DNA of 64,000 nucleotides. Source: Utricularia gibba (Eukaryota > Streptophyta > Magnoliopsida > Lamiales > Lentibulariaceae). The notes beneath the pieces were generated by a model. The model was not told the DNA's origin. It saw only the letters and a program-made list of their open reading frames with translations, and made no database searches. Positions 1 to 12,234 of this stretch are shown here, piece by piece. Made by a program: the position numbers and the translations under genes. Location: the NCBI GenBank assembly GCA_002189035.1, contig NEEC01000019.1, positions 1,178,001 through 1,242,000 on the forward strand. The letters run 5' to 3'. Position 1 is the first letter of the stretch. The number at the start of each line of letters is the position of its first letter.

Positions 1-2033
1 CTGCAAACATTATCAGCATCAGGTCTATTGCCATGTCCACTGCTACTGTTAAACGAGTCGGTACTCACAATGGCAGCTTTCACTGTGATGAGGCCCTTGG
101 CTGCTTCTTGATGCGCCTGACGACTAAATTCTCCGATGCGCATGTTGTGCGAACACGTGATCCAGAGGTTGGATTATCATTTGAGTTCCCTAGGAACGTT
201 GTCTTTTAGTTTCTCAAAGCAATCGTTTCTGGATGCATTGGTAATGTATCTTGTGTTCTGAACAGGTGTTAGATACCCTTGATGCCGTTCTTGATGTGGG
301 TGGCGTTTATGATCCCAAGAGGGATCGGTATGACCATCATCAAAAAGGATTTGAGGAAGTTTTTGGTTATGGATTTACGACTAAGCTCAGCAGCGCTGGG
401 CTTGTTTACAAGGTAATGTTGCATGGAAATACTTGTTTAAGTTTTTCTGCTTTGATTAGAATAATTTTAATTTTTTGAAAGTTATCTATGCTCTACTTTA
501 TTAATTTTCTGACTCCAAAATTGACTATTCCGACCTTGATTACTCCAGAATATGCTTTAGTTGACAGTAAAGCATCTTGTGGATTGAGAGCATACATATC
601 TCACTACTGGTTCACTTTCTTCAACTCTGCAATTTTTATGTTCTTTATTTTCAGCATTTTGGCAAGGAAATAATAGCGAAGGAACTTCAGGTTGATGAAA
701 ACCACCCAGATGTCCAACGTCTGTTTCTAGCGATTTATAGAAGCTTCATGGAGGTAGTAGACTTCACCAGCTTTAAAGATATGTTATTCATAATTCGACA
801 ATCAAATATTCCAATGGTGTTTTCCAAGGTGCTATTTCAAAGAAATCTAGTGTTAGTTTTGTATGATCGAAGGCAAATGCTATTTTCAAGATGCAGTTTA
901 CCACATAAAAGTAGGTCGCATCATTGTAGTCATTTGCTATCCTTGGATGTAATATGTTTTTTTTCCCAGTGATTGATCTATGAACAAATTACAGTTGGTA
1001 TTTCTTTATTTTTCATGATCAACGAAGTTGTGGGGAAGTTTTAGTTGGTGGTATCCTGGTTGCAGGCGATTGATGCTACAGATAATGGCATTAATCAGTA
1101 TGACACCGACCAACCACCCAAGTATGTTAACAACACGCACTTGTCTTCTCGTGTTGGAAGATTGAACTTGGATTGGACTGAACCTGATCAGTCTAGTGAG
1201 AAAGAGAATGAAGCATTTGATCGCGCAATGGCTCTGGCTGGATCCGAATTTCTGGATGTAAGATTCTTCGACTATCTTTCACTTAAAAGTTACTTTCCAG
1301 TGCTGGGATTGTTTCTTCATTCGGAACTTGCATTACACTAAATGTCTCATTTCTTTTTGAGATTCTTTTACTCCAGAATTTAATCTGTTCAGTTCTGATA
1401 ATCTCCTCCAGAGCGTCCGCTTTCATGCAAAGTCATGGCTCCCTGCACGGTCAGTTATCATAAGCTCCCTTGAAGAGAGGTTTGACGTGGATCCAAGTGG
1501 TGAAATCTTATATCTACATAAGTTTTGTCCGGTATGTATTCCACACTCTAGAGCATGCTTTGATTTCACTTCACTGAAACCACCTTCATTCTCATGCTGC
1601 AGTGGAAGCTCCATTTGTTCGAGTTAGAGGAAGAGATGAAGATTACCCCTCCCATCAAATATGTACTCTATCAGGTAGCTGCATGCATTTGCTGCTTCTT
1701 CACCCCCACTGTACTGCGTCATATGAGCAATGGGACTTCCCCAAATTCATCACATTCTTACTCCACATGCCATAGATGCTGTGTGATGGTGATGATTGAT
1801 TCTTTCAGGATGAGCGCAGCAAGGGGTGGCGAGTGCAGGCGGTAGCAATAGCACCGGATAAATTCGAGAGCCGCAAGGCGCTCCCTACAATGTGGCGAGG
1901 GCTACGAGATGAAGAGCTCTCCGAGCACGCCGGAATTCCCGGCTGTGTTTTTGTCCACATGAGCGGCTTCATCGGCGGAAACAAAACATGCGACGGAGCA
2001 CTCCAGATGGCGAAAGCTGCTCTCAAGCTCTGA
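1..2033 (+). CDS. MYG1: MYG1-like DHH-family exonuclease/metal-dependent hydrolase (5' partial)
   Basis: This is the 3' part of a MYG1 (UPF0160) gene; the start lies left of the window. Exons read as <1..167, 266..412, 655..753, 1066..1257, 1412..1531, 1603..1674 and 1809..2033, with all phases closing and a TGA at 2031. The reading frame is open to base 3, upstream of the ATG at 33, and the residues before that ATG look like the end of an organelle presequence. The product carries GTHNGSFHCDEALGCFL near its start, the RYDHHQKGF metal-binding segment typical of DHH phosphoesterases, and a C-terminal SGFIGGNKTCDGAL block. MYG1 proteins are RNA exonucleases of nucleus and mitochondria in animals; the plant role is less clear, so the activity is inferred from the family. 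Nothing looks broken. Confidence 0.93.
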
Positions 2034-3366
2034 CTGCAACGAAGGCTCGTTTTTCCAGGAGGGCATTTCGGAGATTCCAAGACCTTATCCCTTCTATTTG
2101 CATTTTTCATACATTTTTTTCATTGAGAAAATTGCAAAAATGACAACTAAAGTTTCAGTTAGTATAAATCTTTTAACTCCTAAGTTTGAAACTTATAAAA
2201 AAGATACTTTAATTTGTTAAAACCGTTTAACGAAAACTCAAATCATTTTCAAAATTTTTAAAAAGTGAACTAAATATGAGAAATTAAGTATGCAATAAAA
2301 ATGATAAATTAAAAATGAGAATTTAAATATATAAAAAAAATTAAAACAATTGTCAAAATCATTCAACGAAACCCAATCTGAGGTATTAAATATGTAATTT
2401 CATAAATTGAGAGAAATTGTTTACAAAAAAAATAGTTAAAAAGCTTATGATGTAATTTTAAAACTTGAAAATTAGACTTTTTATTATTGACTGCAATTTA
2501 AGGTGACACTGACAAACTTTACCCTTTTTTTATTTGAAAAATACAAGATAATTATCACGTCGCGATACGATGTCGTTTATTCCTTCAATGGAAGAAGACA
2601 ACAGGAAAAATTGTGCAACAAAATCGCCTATTTATGGAATAAACATCTTCCACGTGGCCCCCGAAAAAAAATATTCTAGAAACATCTTGGGCCGGCGGCC
2701 GCCTGGTCCACCTAAAGCCAACACGCCCCGGCCCACATCTCACAAAAGGACGGCGTGGCTGCTATCTCCACCGTACATGTGTCGCCGCACAAGTGCATCG
2801 GCGGCAGGGCGGCAACCACAGTGACGTGCCAGAATTGGTGACCATTCGTTTCGGCTTCTGGATAGATCTAATGATTTGAACATTTTTGTTTTTATTTCTA
2901 AATTAATATATTATACTTAATTCTCTAATATTTAATTTCTGATAATTGCTCGAATTACAAGAATAATAGGGCCAATTATTGAGGAGGAAAATATCCAGAA
3001 GCGACGATCAAGAAACGGTAGAGCACCAACGTGGCACGCTTCTTCTACTTTGTTTGAAATAGGATAAAAAAACTTTTTTTATCAAAGTAGTTTTTATTTA
3101 AAAAATAAAAAAAATTATTAGGGTATATTTTTGAGAATTGTAAATATCTAATTTTATTTTATTGGAAGAAAATTTTTAAAAGCATATTGTCAATACATAA
3201 TTTTTGAGAAAATTGTCTCTACAAAAATAATTTTAGAATACAATTTAAATTTAGATTATATTTTTCGAAACGTGGAGTTGTTCAGCTATAAAAAAGGAAG
3301 GTTCGCCATTGAAATTATCAGACTTCCAGCAAGCTTCCACGTTGTGTGCTCCATTCATCAGCGGCC
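2034..3366. other. Intergenic: MYG1 3' flank and aquaporin promoter
   Basis: AT-rich DNA with no supported gene. A GC-richer island at about 2640-2830 contains a G-box (CACGTG, 2651-2656) and a GGCCGGCGGCCGCC patch. An ABRE-like ACGTGGC lies at 3029-3035. These elements and the TATA box at 3287 make this the likely promoter of the downstream aquaporin. The G-box role is inferred from motif identity only. Confidence 0.6.
3287..3295 (+). promoter_or_regulatory. TATA box of the TIP aquaporin gene
   Basis: TATAAAAAA lies 80 bp upstream of the aquaporin ATG at 3367, which would put transcription start near 3315-3320 and leave a short leader of about 50 nt. It is the only strong TATA match in the proximal region. 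Confidence 0.65.
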
Positions 3367-4215
3367 ATGCCGGGACCTGACGAGTATTTCAACGCACCCC
3401 TCAGCCGCGTGGCCATCGGGAACTCTCAAGAGTTCCGGCATCCGGGGGCAGTGAAGGCGGCGCTTGCCGAGTTCATCAGCACCCTCATCTTCGTTTTCGC
3501 CGGTTCTGGCTCCGGCGTGGCCTACAACAAGCTTTCGGGAGATGCGCCGGCTTCGCCTGCCGGCATTATCGCCGCTGCTGTTGCACACGCTTTCGGCCTT
3601 TTCGTGGCCGTGTCAGCTGCCGCCAATATTTCCGGGGGCCACGTCAACCCCGCTGTCACTTTTGGGTTGTTTGTGGGCGGTAACATCACTCTCTTTCGAG
3701 GCATTCTGTACGTCATTGCTCAGCTCCTCGGCTCCATCGTCGGCGCTGCTCTCCTTTATTTCACCACAGGAGGCTACGTAAGCATCAAAGTTTACAATTT
3801 AATTCCAACTTTTTGAACGCAGTAACCATCAGAATCAAATTCCAATATGCAGGCAATCCCGGCGTTCGGCTTATCGGCCGGAGTGTCGGTGTGGAGCGCC
3901 TTCGTGTTCGAAATCGTCATGACATTCGGGCTGGTCTACACTGTGTACGCCACGGCCGTCGACCCAAAGAAGGGCGAGATAGGCATCATAGCCCCTATAG
4001 CAATCGGCTTCATCGTGGGAGCCAACATTCTTGCCGGTGGTGCATTCACCGGCGCATCGATGAACCCCGCCGTCGCCTTCGGCCCGGCAGTCGTAAGCGG
4101 TGTTTGGACCTATCATTGGATCTACTGGGCGGGGCCTTTCATCGGAGCCGCCATTGCCGGAATCGTCTATGAGGTGTTTTTCCTGACCCGCTCACATGAA
4201 CAGCTGCCGCACTAA
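3367..4215 (+). CDS. TIP1: Tonoplast intrinsic protein (aquaporin), TIP1 type
   Basis: Two exons, 3367..3777 and 3853..4215, give 257 residues, the usual TIP length. The protein has six membrane segments and the two aquaporin half-helix signatures: [10 protein letters not shown] with NPA at residues 94-96 and [10 protein letters not shown] with NPA at 208-210. His74 in the second helix, Ile158 in the fifth, and the Val after the second NPA fit the His-Ile-Ala-Val aromatic/arginine filter of TIP1 channels, which pass water and often urea or hydrogen peroxide. The N-terminus is longer than in most TIP1 proteins (about 12 residues before the SRVAIG segment) and the tail ends in HEQLPH. Expected location is the vacuolar membrane. 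An upstream GTG in the same frame is not needed; the ATG at 3367 sits well behind the TATA box. Assignment to TIP1 rather than another TIP subgroup rests on remembered family sequences. Confidence 0.95.
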
Positions 4216-5116
4216 GGGGAACATGGGATGCTCCTCTTGCTCTTGCGTCTGCGTCCTTGTGATGTTCCATTCCATGTTATCACATATGATGTAATAATGG
4301 ACCAAATGTGTATTAAATTTTCATAATTTTCCAGATTATAAAGGACCAAATTCGATAATCAATTCATCGGGGGGACCAATCTGAAAAAAAAAACAAAATT
4401 TGACACCAATATTTGAATGAATTAAAAATTTGGTCATATGTGAAAAAAATTATCAATCTATGTATATTTTTTTGTCTAAATGCGCGAGAGAGAATATGGT
4501 ATTGCTCATTTTTCTAAATCACCCATGTTATTATATGCACAAAATGTAATTTTAAATAAATTATTGCTAAATGCATAAATAACGAAAAAATGTGGGGCAA
4601 ATAATGTAATTTGGAATCTGCCATCAATGGTTTAAAAATTATAATTCAATCATGATTAAATCGTTTATCATAATTATGTTTTGATTAAATTTCATTATTT
4701 TAAAATTTTTTAAAAAATAAATTATATTTCAATAAGATTGAATTGTAATTAAATCAAAATCGAACCATCCAAATTTTATTTTTTGTAAAAAAAAAAGCAA
4801 ACGATTTAATCATAATTTGACCTGCAATTACGAAATTACAGTTTTTTTTATAATTTAGAGCATACACTACAAGTTCGAATGCATTACAAAATTGCGTATT
4901 TTAATACATAAAAGAAACGCTTTAGAAACAACGGAAGTTTGTCTGCTTTGCTGTGCCTTTGTCTAAGCGGCTACTTGCCTCGGATTGTATTATAATCCGA
5001 GCACCTGAAGCAAGCCTGTGGAAGAGAGAAAGGGAAGTGAATTCAGTCTTTCCTGTTGAAGAGAGAAAGCAAAGCACCTGCAATAGGCAAAAGGGATGAG
5101 AACAAGAGTTCGAGAT
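4216..5116. other. Intergenic between convergent TIP and SOSEKI genes
   Basis: AT-rich sequence holding the 3' ends of the two converging genes. Poly-A/T runs occur around 4385-4400 and 4785-4800. I see no gene, RNA or transposon end here. Confidence 0.5.
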
Positions 5117-7083
5117 TCAACTTTCTTCAATCTTCATCACATTTCCCTGATCGTCTGATTCGGTAGCATGTTTGCTCGGCTGCTGATCGCTCATTCTTTT
5201 GCTATGGCCGGCGCTGGATGTGGTCGCCCTGTCGGATGACATTCTTGGAACATCGGAAGTTGAAGATCTCAAGGACTCGCACCTGGGCTGCTTGCTTAGT
5301 GAGGATTTGATTGATATGGGGATGCATTTCGTCCTGGAGGTGTTTCCCTCTTCCTTCTCATCGAGTTTCTCAGCACTTCTGAGAATGTTGGGTGACGATT
5401 AGTCGATGTCATGGAGTTCAATAATCTGGGAATTTCTGTCACTGACCTGTCTCCATTGAAGGAGGAAGATCTTTTGAGGTGGGGTGTTCCTTCTTTTTGC
5501 AAGCTTGTTTCAACTATGCTCCCGCTGAAGTACTCTTTGTCGTCAAGTTTCACTCCCAAGAAACGGGGATTCTCCGATAGATGATCCAGTTCTTGTGCTG
5601 AGAATGTCGAAGACGAAAGCTTGGAGCTCGAAAACCTTGGTTTGTAACTGGGAACCAGTTCAAGGTTGTGATCTTTGACAGAGATTGAACCACAGGAGAT
5701 GAGCTGCATGATCATATGGGAAGCCTTGAATCTCACATTAGCTGAGGTTCGAAATTCCTCATCTTCAAGAATCCGAAAGCTGTTAGGCTTTTTTGCATCG
5801 GTTCCAATGAGGGACTCCAAGGTATCTGTCCTGCCACTTGATGGACTGGATGTAGACTGAGGGGGTGACACATGCTCTGTAGAGTAATCCACAATGGCTT
5901 TCACCTGAGGAGTTTGGGTTACAGGAGGGCTTCGGGTGTCGATCTCAAATGGTATATCATCCGTAGAAACACCTCTTGTAATGCAAGTATTTCGAGAGGT
6001 AACATATCTGCTGGTGGCAACATCCTCTGTCTGTGTTGAAGCATCAGCAAGGCCATCATTCTTGTAAACTTTGTAGTCAGTAAAGCTGAGAGAACCATTC
6101 CAAGAGGAACATTTTCCACCAATAAACTCAGAAGATGCATTCGACAAACATGGACGCTGATCCGGAGGAGACAGTTCATCATCATCGGAGTTTTTAGTTG
6201 TTCCACCATTTGAGCTAGAGGAACATGATGACTCTTCTTGGATTCTTGATGATGGTGGGAGGGCTTTCGTATTTTGTATCAGGAGTGTCTCTGGACTCAA
6301 CTGGCCTGGAAAACAACAAGAAACACCGAAGTAAATCGATGAAACAATCAGAATTTCAGGTTCAGGTACAACAACACTGCGGTTGAGCCAAATCTTGTGA
6401 ATGATGTGGTTTTGATCTGAATGACGGATAGCCACCTGGATTGAAGTCTTCAAAGAGCTCTGAGCCCTTAAGGACATACTCATTGCCATGAGCTGGAAGA
6501 ATCAAATCATCATCACAAAGGTCATGCCACACAAATCCATTCTTGTAACTCCTGCATCCAAGAAACTACCCACAGTCACTTCTCTTCAAAAGAGCTTAAG
6601 AGGGTTTCAGCTAAAACGACTCTAGTATCAGTTTAGAAGCCAAATTAGAATCATTTCTAAACAAGAGTTCAGCCAAATTTTCACCTCTTACAAGACCAGG
6701 AGTACATTGAAGCCATTCCTCTGCCCCTCAGAACACCAAGTCTTTCGATTACATCTTCAAAAAAAGAGCCAGCGTAGAAGCTCAATACAAAGCAATTTGG
6801 TGTTCCAATGATGATAAAAACGTGATAAACTGAAACCACATTTCTCTATACCTCTCAAGTGTAGTCCATCACTAGAGGACAAGGGAACTTCCATGAAATG
6901 AGGATGCTCCAGCCGCCTATTCTGGCATAGATAGTAAACAACAGAGACTTTGCCGCTGGATTTCCGCTCCTGGTGTGGATGATGATCATGGCTATGATTG
7001 TAGCTACATTTGGGTGTCTTTTCTATCCATAATTTAGCTCTTCGAGGGTTCACTTGCTGATAAGTCTTACTTCTCCCCTCCAT
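5117..7083 (-). CDS. SOK: SOSEKI-family polarity protein (DUF966, DIX-like domain)
   Basis: Five exons on the minus strand: 7083..6852, 6754..6685, 6551..6370, 6305..5447 and 5378..5117, giving 534 residues with every phase closing. The N-terminal DIX-like polymerisation domain is split over exons 1-3; it begins near residue 44 (VVYYLCQNRRLEHPHFMEV), runs through the MASMYSWSCKR segment and ends near GNEYVLKGSELFEDF. Later conserved SOSEKI blocks follow: CGSISVKDH, the KEYFSGSIVET block, and a Ser/Lys-rich tail with RTKCIPISIKSS, ending in MKIEES. SOSEKI proteins polymerise at cell corners and mark plant cell polarity. The last intron (5379..5446) is only 68 bp; without it the frame runs on to a stop at 5296 and gives an unrelated tail, so the spliced form is preferred because it restores the family C-terminus. 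Confidence 0.93.
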
Positions 7084-8526
7084 TTCTCCGAACCTTCAAA
7101 GTCTACTGAAAGTCAACAACCAAGAAAAGGAAAATTGAAGCAGCCGCTCAAGAATGAAGAAGCTCGAGCAACAAAAAAACTAACTCCCCGAAAACAAACA
7201 ACAAAAATCCAATCTTTAACATAACGACACCAAACTCACCGTCTGAAGGCAAATATCAGATCTCAGGTCACAAAAAAAAGTCCTTGTTTATATCAACGAA
7301 TCCTACCCATAAGCGTTTACCTAAAACCCAACAAATAATAAATACAAAACTGACAAATGGATGTCCATAAAGGAGCAAATGTCTGATGCATGGAGCCCAA
7401 ATGGAAAGCAACACGCAACCCAAGACAAAAAATCGTGAACACAGAATGCCCCTCTCCTGGTGAATGCAGCAGCAGCTGTCACTCCCACCGTGCAGAGGGC
7501 CCTATCGGGGAGAGTAATTCGGTTTCAAGGAGATGAAAGTCAGCGCAGAAGAAGGGAAGATCGAGAATACAAAGAGAAATTGAGCGGGAGTTTTAATTCC
7601 TGGGAAGACAATGGGTGTTAAAGAATCTTGCAGTTACAGAAATTTGTCATGTAATGGATTACGCCCTGTTCGTAACTGCACAGGAGCTTCGTTCCGTCGG
7701 AATCATCACCGTCGTTTACACCTCCAGCGCTCTGTACCCAGCTGCAGTCCCCGTCTGCGCAGCTGTTGCGCTTCCCTCAAATATCACTTCACCCCATGTG
7801 CATACGCTTATTCACATTTTCACCCCGCTAAATTTGAACTCTTCCTGAATGCGGGAGCAAGTTTTTTTTTAATCAAAAGAATTTTAGTTATTTTCTTATT
7901 TTTTTCAAACATATTTATCAAATATAATGAACGTTTTTAAAAATCACTCCAAAATTGATTTTAACAGAATTAAAAATTTTAATAGAATGAGAATTAATAT
8001 ATGTTTGTAAATGTTTTTTTAAAAATAATTATTATAGAATTTATTAACGTTTCTAGTAAAAAAAAAGAACTAATTTTCATAAGTAAATTATATATTTATT
8101 AATAATTATATTTTATAAATTTATTTCAATAAAATATATTATATAATATCAATATTTATCAACTTCTTCACTAATATTATCAAATTAGTATTTATTTTAA
8201 AAATGGTATTCATTATAATTATATATTAATAAATGGTTATAATAATAATTTTATTTATTAAAATAAATTATTAAAAAATAATTCTATATTAAAAGTTACA
8301 TATTTATGTTTTTTTAGAAAATTAAATTGATTCTCATAAAAAAGAATTAAATATATATTTAAAAATTAAAATTAATTATACTATAATAGAATTGAATTTA
8401 TTAGAATAAAATTGATTTACAAACGTTGACATTATATTATTTTAAATACACATTTATAATTTTTTTGTTAAAATTAAACTTAAACAATTCAAATTAATTT
8501 CACATTACCCCAACCTCCATCTTCGT
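7084..8526. other. Intergenic: SOSEKI leader/promoter and XTH 3' flank
   Basis: Positions 7084-7600 are moderately GC-rich and likely carry the SOSEKI 5' leader and promoter (minus strand). From about 7860 to 8500 the DNA is extremely AT-rich with no reading frames that resemble proteins. No TATA box convinced me. Confidence 0.45.
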
Positions 8527-10492
8527 TCACTCGCCGCCGCATTCGGGAGTAGCGCTATGTTCCCGATTCGTATCATGGCAGTAGTAGTAGATGACGTACC
8601 TCCTCTGCACCCACCGCATCGCCGAGTGCTGCTCCTCGCTCAACCCGTAAGCGCCGGTGGGAGACGCCGTGGCCGGGGTGCACGACGAGTTTCCGGCGGC
8701 GTCGCAGCCGGAGATCTTGAAGTCCTTGTACCTGGCGACGAAGGGCTGGTAGGTGTAATCCGCTTTGTATCTCCCGTTGTCCGTCGCCCATGCAGACGCA
8801 TCCCATATGGATCCGTACACCCACATCGGCCTCATTGGAAACGTCGAGGAGCTCCTCTTTTTGTATTTCCGAATTGGGATGTCGTCCACCAAAAATCTGA
8901 GCATCCTCAAATTGATTTATGTCAAATAAAATAAAATGAGTTTAATTTAATTAGAATTAAACTATACTCTGAAAAATTTTCGAGTGTTGTTTTTTTTAAT
9001 AAAAATAATCTTGCACAGAACAATTTTTATTTTTATTTCTGTTTTTTATAAAAATAATTTTTAGATAATAAGATAGAAATAGAAATAGATATTACTATTT
9101 TTATTATCAAATTCCCAAAAACAATATTCTAAAACTTCTATTTATGCAATTTTTTCAAAACACGTTATTTCTATTTCTACTTTTTTTAAAAAAATTATAC
9201 TTCTAATTTTTACTTTTCTAATATATGAGGATTAAATTGTTAAATAGTATTTAGTTATTGAAATTAAAAATGAGATTAAGTGCTTTTAAATAAAGTAAGA
9301 AAAGGATTTAGTTATAAATAAACTCATGTACATAAGATTAAAAAAACTCATGTAATTCGAGACTTATTTAAAACTATTGATTAAAGATACTATAATTTAT
9401 AATTTTCCTTTTAAATCCATGTAATCCCATCAATCAAACATCCCACATGTTAAATAATTGCATAGATTCTTTAAATATACTTAATTAATCAAATTTTAGT
9501 ATTAATTTGATTGGGTTAATGGATGGAATTGACATTTAATGTACATCAATTCTTTCCAAATCCAAAATGTCACATCATGTCCGTTTAAAATTAAATATAA
9601 TAATAAATAAAAAGAAAATGATATATTTATATAAAAATATATAAAAGAAAATAATATTATTTTTGAATTTTATTCATTTGGTTATAGGGAGAAAGAGGAC
9701 TCACATGATCTCTCGTGGGTTCCAAAGGATGGCGTAATGGTGAAAGGCGGCCGTCGGATCGAACCAGAGATGGAATCTCATCTCGCGGCCGACGAGATTC
9801 CCATCTCCGCTCCCGTTCATGTACACGTTGGTCTGCAGAACGTACGGCTCTGCGTCTGGGTGCCCCAAGAACTCCATGTCGATCTCGTCGTGCCTCCCCG
9901 GCAAGGCTTCGTTGTTCGACAGCTACAAGCCCACACCACACATGCGTCAACTCCGGCCTACCAATTCTGCATACCTCAACGGAAAAAGACTCACGTAGAG
10001 ACACGCGATCACTCCGGCGGTGTATCCGCCTTGAAGCTTCAGGGAGGCGCCGAAGTAGCCGGAACTGTAAGCATGCAGCGACTTGAATCCGCTTCCTGCC
10101 ATCGCCATTCATCCATATCCCATTTGAGGGTTAGGGTTGCTCATTCTACTATACTCAACATTCAAGTACCACATACTACTAGAATAAACAATCTCACATA
10201 TATGTATTTATTCGATCTATCCGATTCTTAATTTCAACATATACATAATTTTTGGTATCGAATTGTATCAGGATGAAAGGAAGGACTGCAACTAACCGGA
10301 AGTTCGATCGAGCCAAATGGTGAGCCCGTTTTGATCAACTCGTTGGTGGAAGGGGCCCCAAAGGTTCCGAAGGCCTTGGTCGAATCGAATCGAATTGAAT
10401 TGGGAACTCAGGGAGAAGTTGGGGGAGAGTGGGATTACAGAATCGGAGAGTTTTGCGGTGAGGAGGAGGAGGAGGTAGAGAAGAAAGGCCAT
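8527..10492 (-). CDS. XTH: Xyloglucan endotransglucosylase/hydrolase, XTH31/32 type
   Basis: Four minus-strand exons, 10492..10297, 10095..9995, 9922..9705 and 8896..8527, give 294 residues. Residues 1 to about 21 are a leucine-rich secretion signal. The GH16 catalytic motif [10 protein letters not shown] lies at residues 110-119, holding both active-site glutamates, and an N-glycosylation sequon (NGS) follows as in most XTHs. The C-terminal XET extension contains [29 protein letters not shown] and four or more cysteines. The sequence between signal and catalytic site ([16 protein letters not shown]) is typical of group III-A members such as Arabidopsis XTH31 and XTH32, which tend toward xyloglucan hydrolysis; the substrate preference is inferred. 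The protein should act in the cell wall. Intron 3 is unusually long (808 bp) and contains a dispersed AT-rich repeat. Confidence 0.95.
9246..9446 (+). repeat. Dispersed AT-rich repeat, copy A (in XTH intron 3)
   Basis: This stretch shares long interrupted matches with 10694-10896 (reverse orientation) and 40311-40590. Shared landmarks are AGTATTTAGTTATTGAAATT, the GATTAAGTGCTTTTAA segment, and ACATAAGATTAAAAAAA followed by ATGTAATTCGA. It ends near AATCAAACAT. No open frame is present; a non-autonomous transposon (MITE) family is the simplest explanation, but I could not define terminal repeats. Confidence 0.6.
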
Positions 10493-10529
10493 TGATCGTG
10501 TGTGACATAGTGGAGTGCATGTGGTGGAG

Positions 10530-10537
10530 ATATATAA
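10530..10537 (-). promoter_or_regulatory. TATA box of the XTH gene
   Basis: Read on the minus strand, CTTATATATC lies about 40 bp upstream of the XTH start codon at 10492. This implies a very short 5' leader. The position and sequence fit a canonical plant TATA element. Confidence 0.6.
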
Positions 10538-10693
10538 GGGGTGAAGTGATAAATATGAATAGTTTTGGGGCCACATGAAAGAAAGGAAAGATGATCGGTC
10601 TATTCATTCTCCTCCATGCAAACATTTAATGTTGATGAATATTCTAAAGTGAGGAGGAATTTATTGGATGGGTGATAAAGAGATTTAAATTTA

Positions 10694-10896
10694 TACTATG
10701 TTTAGTTGATAGATTTAAATAATTTTCGAATTATATGAATTTTTTTAATCTTATGTATAGGGATTTATTTAAGATCATATCTCTTTTTTTTACATTACTT
10801 AAAACCACTTAATCTTTTTTCTAATTCCAATTACTAAACACTATCTAACTAATTAATCCTAAACTCATTTTATTTCATTGCAATCAACCAAACATT
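10694..10896 (-). repeat. Dispersed AT-rich repeat, copy B
   Basis: Read on the minus strand this matches copy A and copy C. Shared segments include AGTGTTTAGTAATTGGAATT, GATTAAGTGGTTTTAA, and ACATAAGATTAAAAAAATTC. It lies 200 bp upstream of the XTH start, in opposite orientation to the copy inside the XTH intron. The outer end carries GTTTGGTTGATTG, a common type of MITE end. Confidence 0.6.
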
Positions 10897-11775
10897 GCCT
10901 AAGATTACATTAAAAAATATATATCATAAGATTAGTATTGATACAAAAAAACATTAAGCCACTTAGATTGTAATTGGATTGATTATTGGTTATCCTATCA
11001 TAAACCCTACATAAAAGTAAGGAATTATTTCACAATTCAATGAGCATGATCTAATTATGTGTAACACACTTTTCCGATCCATCGGAATCCTCCTCGGGTT
11101 CACGGGCTTGTGTTATTTTCCCTGACTTGTCTCCCGCGACTCCGAGTTCGTTTACATCAGGAGGCGAGTTCTGGCGCAGCACGGCTCCTCAAGAAAGCAA
11201 CTGGTATTGGGTGTATTGAGTACTGGGCTAACTTTCTGCAATTAATAGCCATGTGAGGAGACGAGGAGACTGAGAGTGAAACCGCAACCAAAAAAGGGCC
11301 TCTTTGCGAACCCGGGAACATGGCCAACTTGGCCATTCTCTTGCTTTCCCTTTTGAACATATTCTTCTTTTCTTTGCATGTGACTGATAAAACACAGCAG
11401 CAATCTTAATGTTGATGATGGGAGCTAAAACGCTGGAGTTAATCACATGGGAAAGACTTCATTCTCGTTCCTTGGTGCTGGTATTACAACCCATTTGTGT
11501 CGAACCAGGAATCAGTTTTCTGATCACCAACTCAGCACATTAAACCAACACAAAACAGGAAAAGGTTTGTGAAGTGCTAAAGAGGTTTTCGATGCTGGTT
11601 ATTTATTAAACACCGGGAAAAGGAGATATCACCTACTTTGGCTTAACAGGGAACTGTTTCAGTTAGCTGTTGCATTCATCTGGACATCGACTCCCTTCAT
11701 CATCAATCCTCTTGACGGCTGATGCTCCTCAGTAACAGTGGTTGGGTTCTATGTGGGATGGAGTTCAATACGCTC

Positions 11776-11793
11776 CAAAACGGCGCCGTTTTG
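11776..11793. promoter_or_regulatory. 18-bp perfect palindrome in the VPS24 promoter
   Basis: CAAAACGGCGCCGTTTTG is its own reverse complement. It lies about 440 bp upstream of the VPS24 ATG and 90 bp before the TGGGCC element. A related ACGGCGTCGTTT lies at about 60258 in the promoter of the mitochondrial L15 gene, which suggests a shared housekeeping-gene element; that role is inferred. Confidence 0.5.
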
Positions 11794-12234
11794 AGCGACA
11801 TCATACCGTCCGCTTTTTAGAAAATAAAAATAAAATGAATTAATAAAGATATTATTAAATTTATTCATGATTTACAGTCTGGGCCTAGGGGCTACCTTTT
11901 ACTACTGTAGCCCATGCCAGATTTTCAGCCCAAAGGCTTGTTATGGATATCAAAATCACCTTCCAAACAGAGAATGGGCGTCCTTTTAAATGGGCTGAAA
12001 CCCGACCCATTAACGAGGGAAATGGATTATTCGAACGCCCGAAATCCTCATCATCGACACGCGTTTGCTGAATTCTTCTCCGGCGACATTCCTCGCTGCT
12101 TTTTTTTTGTTCGTTGTATCGGGATCTATGGTGTATGCCCCGCAACTCATCGTGAATTTCAATTGAAGAAAGTGAAGAGGCGTTGTACGATCTGGAGAAG
12201 TCGATACCGATTTGATTTCTAGAACAGGAAAAGA

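Larger units (their letters stand above)
10493..12234. other. Divergent intergenic region between XTH (-) and VPS24 (+)
   Basis: The left side carries the XTH core promoter and a copy of the dispersed repeat. From about 11040 to 11760 the DNA is less AT-rich but shows no protein I can support. The VPS24 side contains TGGGCC (11880-11885), several GCCCA elements and an 18-bp palindrome at 11776, a typical housekeeping promoter without a clear TATA box. Confidence 0.5.

Noticed and set aside
5296-6489. A 397-codon minus-strand open frame as a stand-alone gene
   Set aside because: Its first 61 codons run through the SOSEKI DIX exon in the wrong frame and an intron, and its end replaces the family tail. 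The spliced five-exon SOSEKI model explains the region better.
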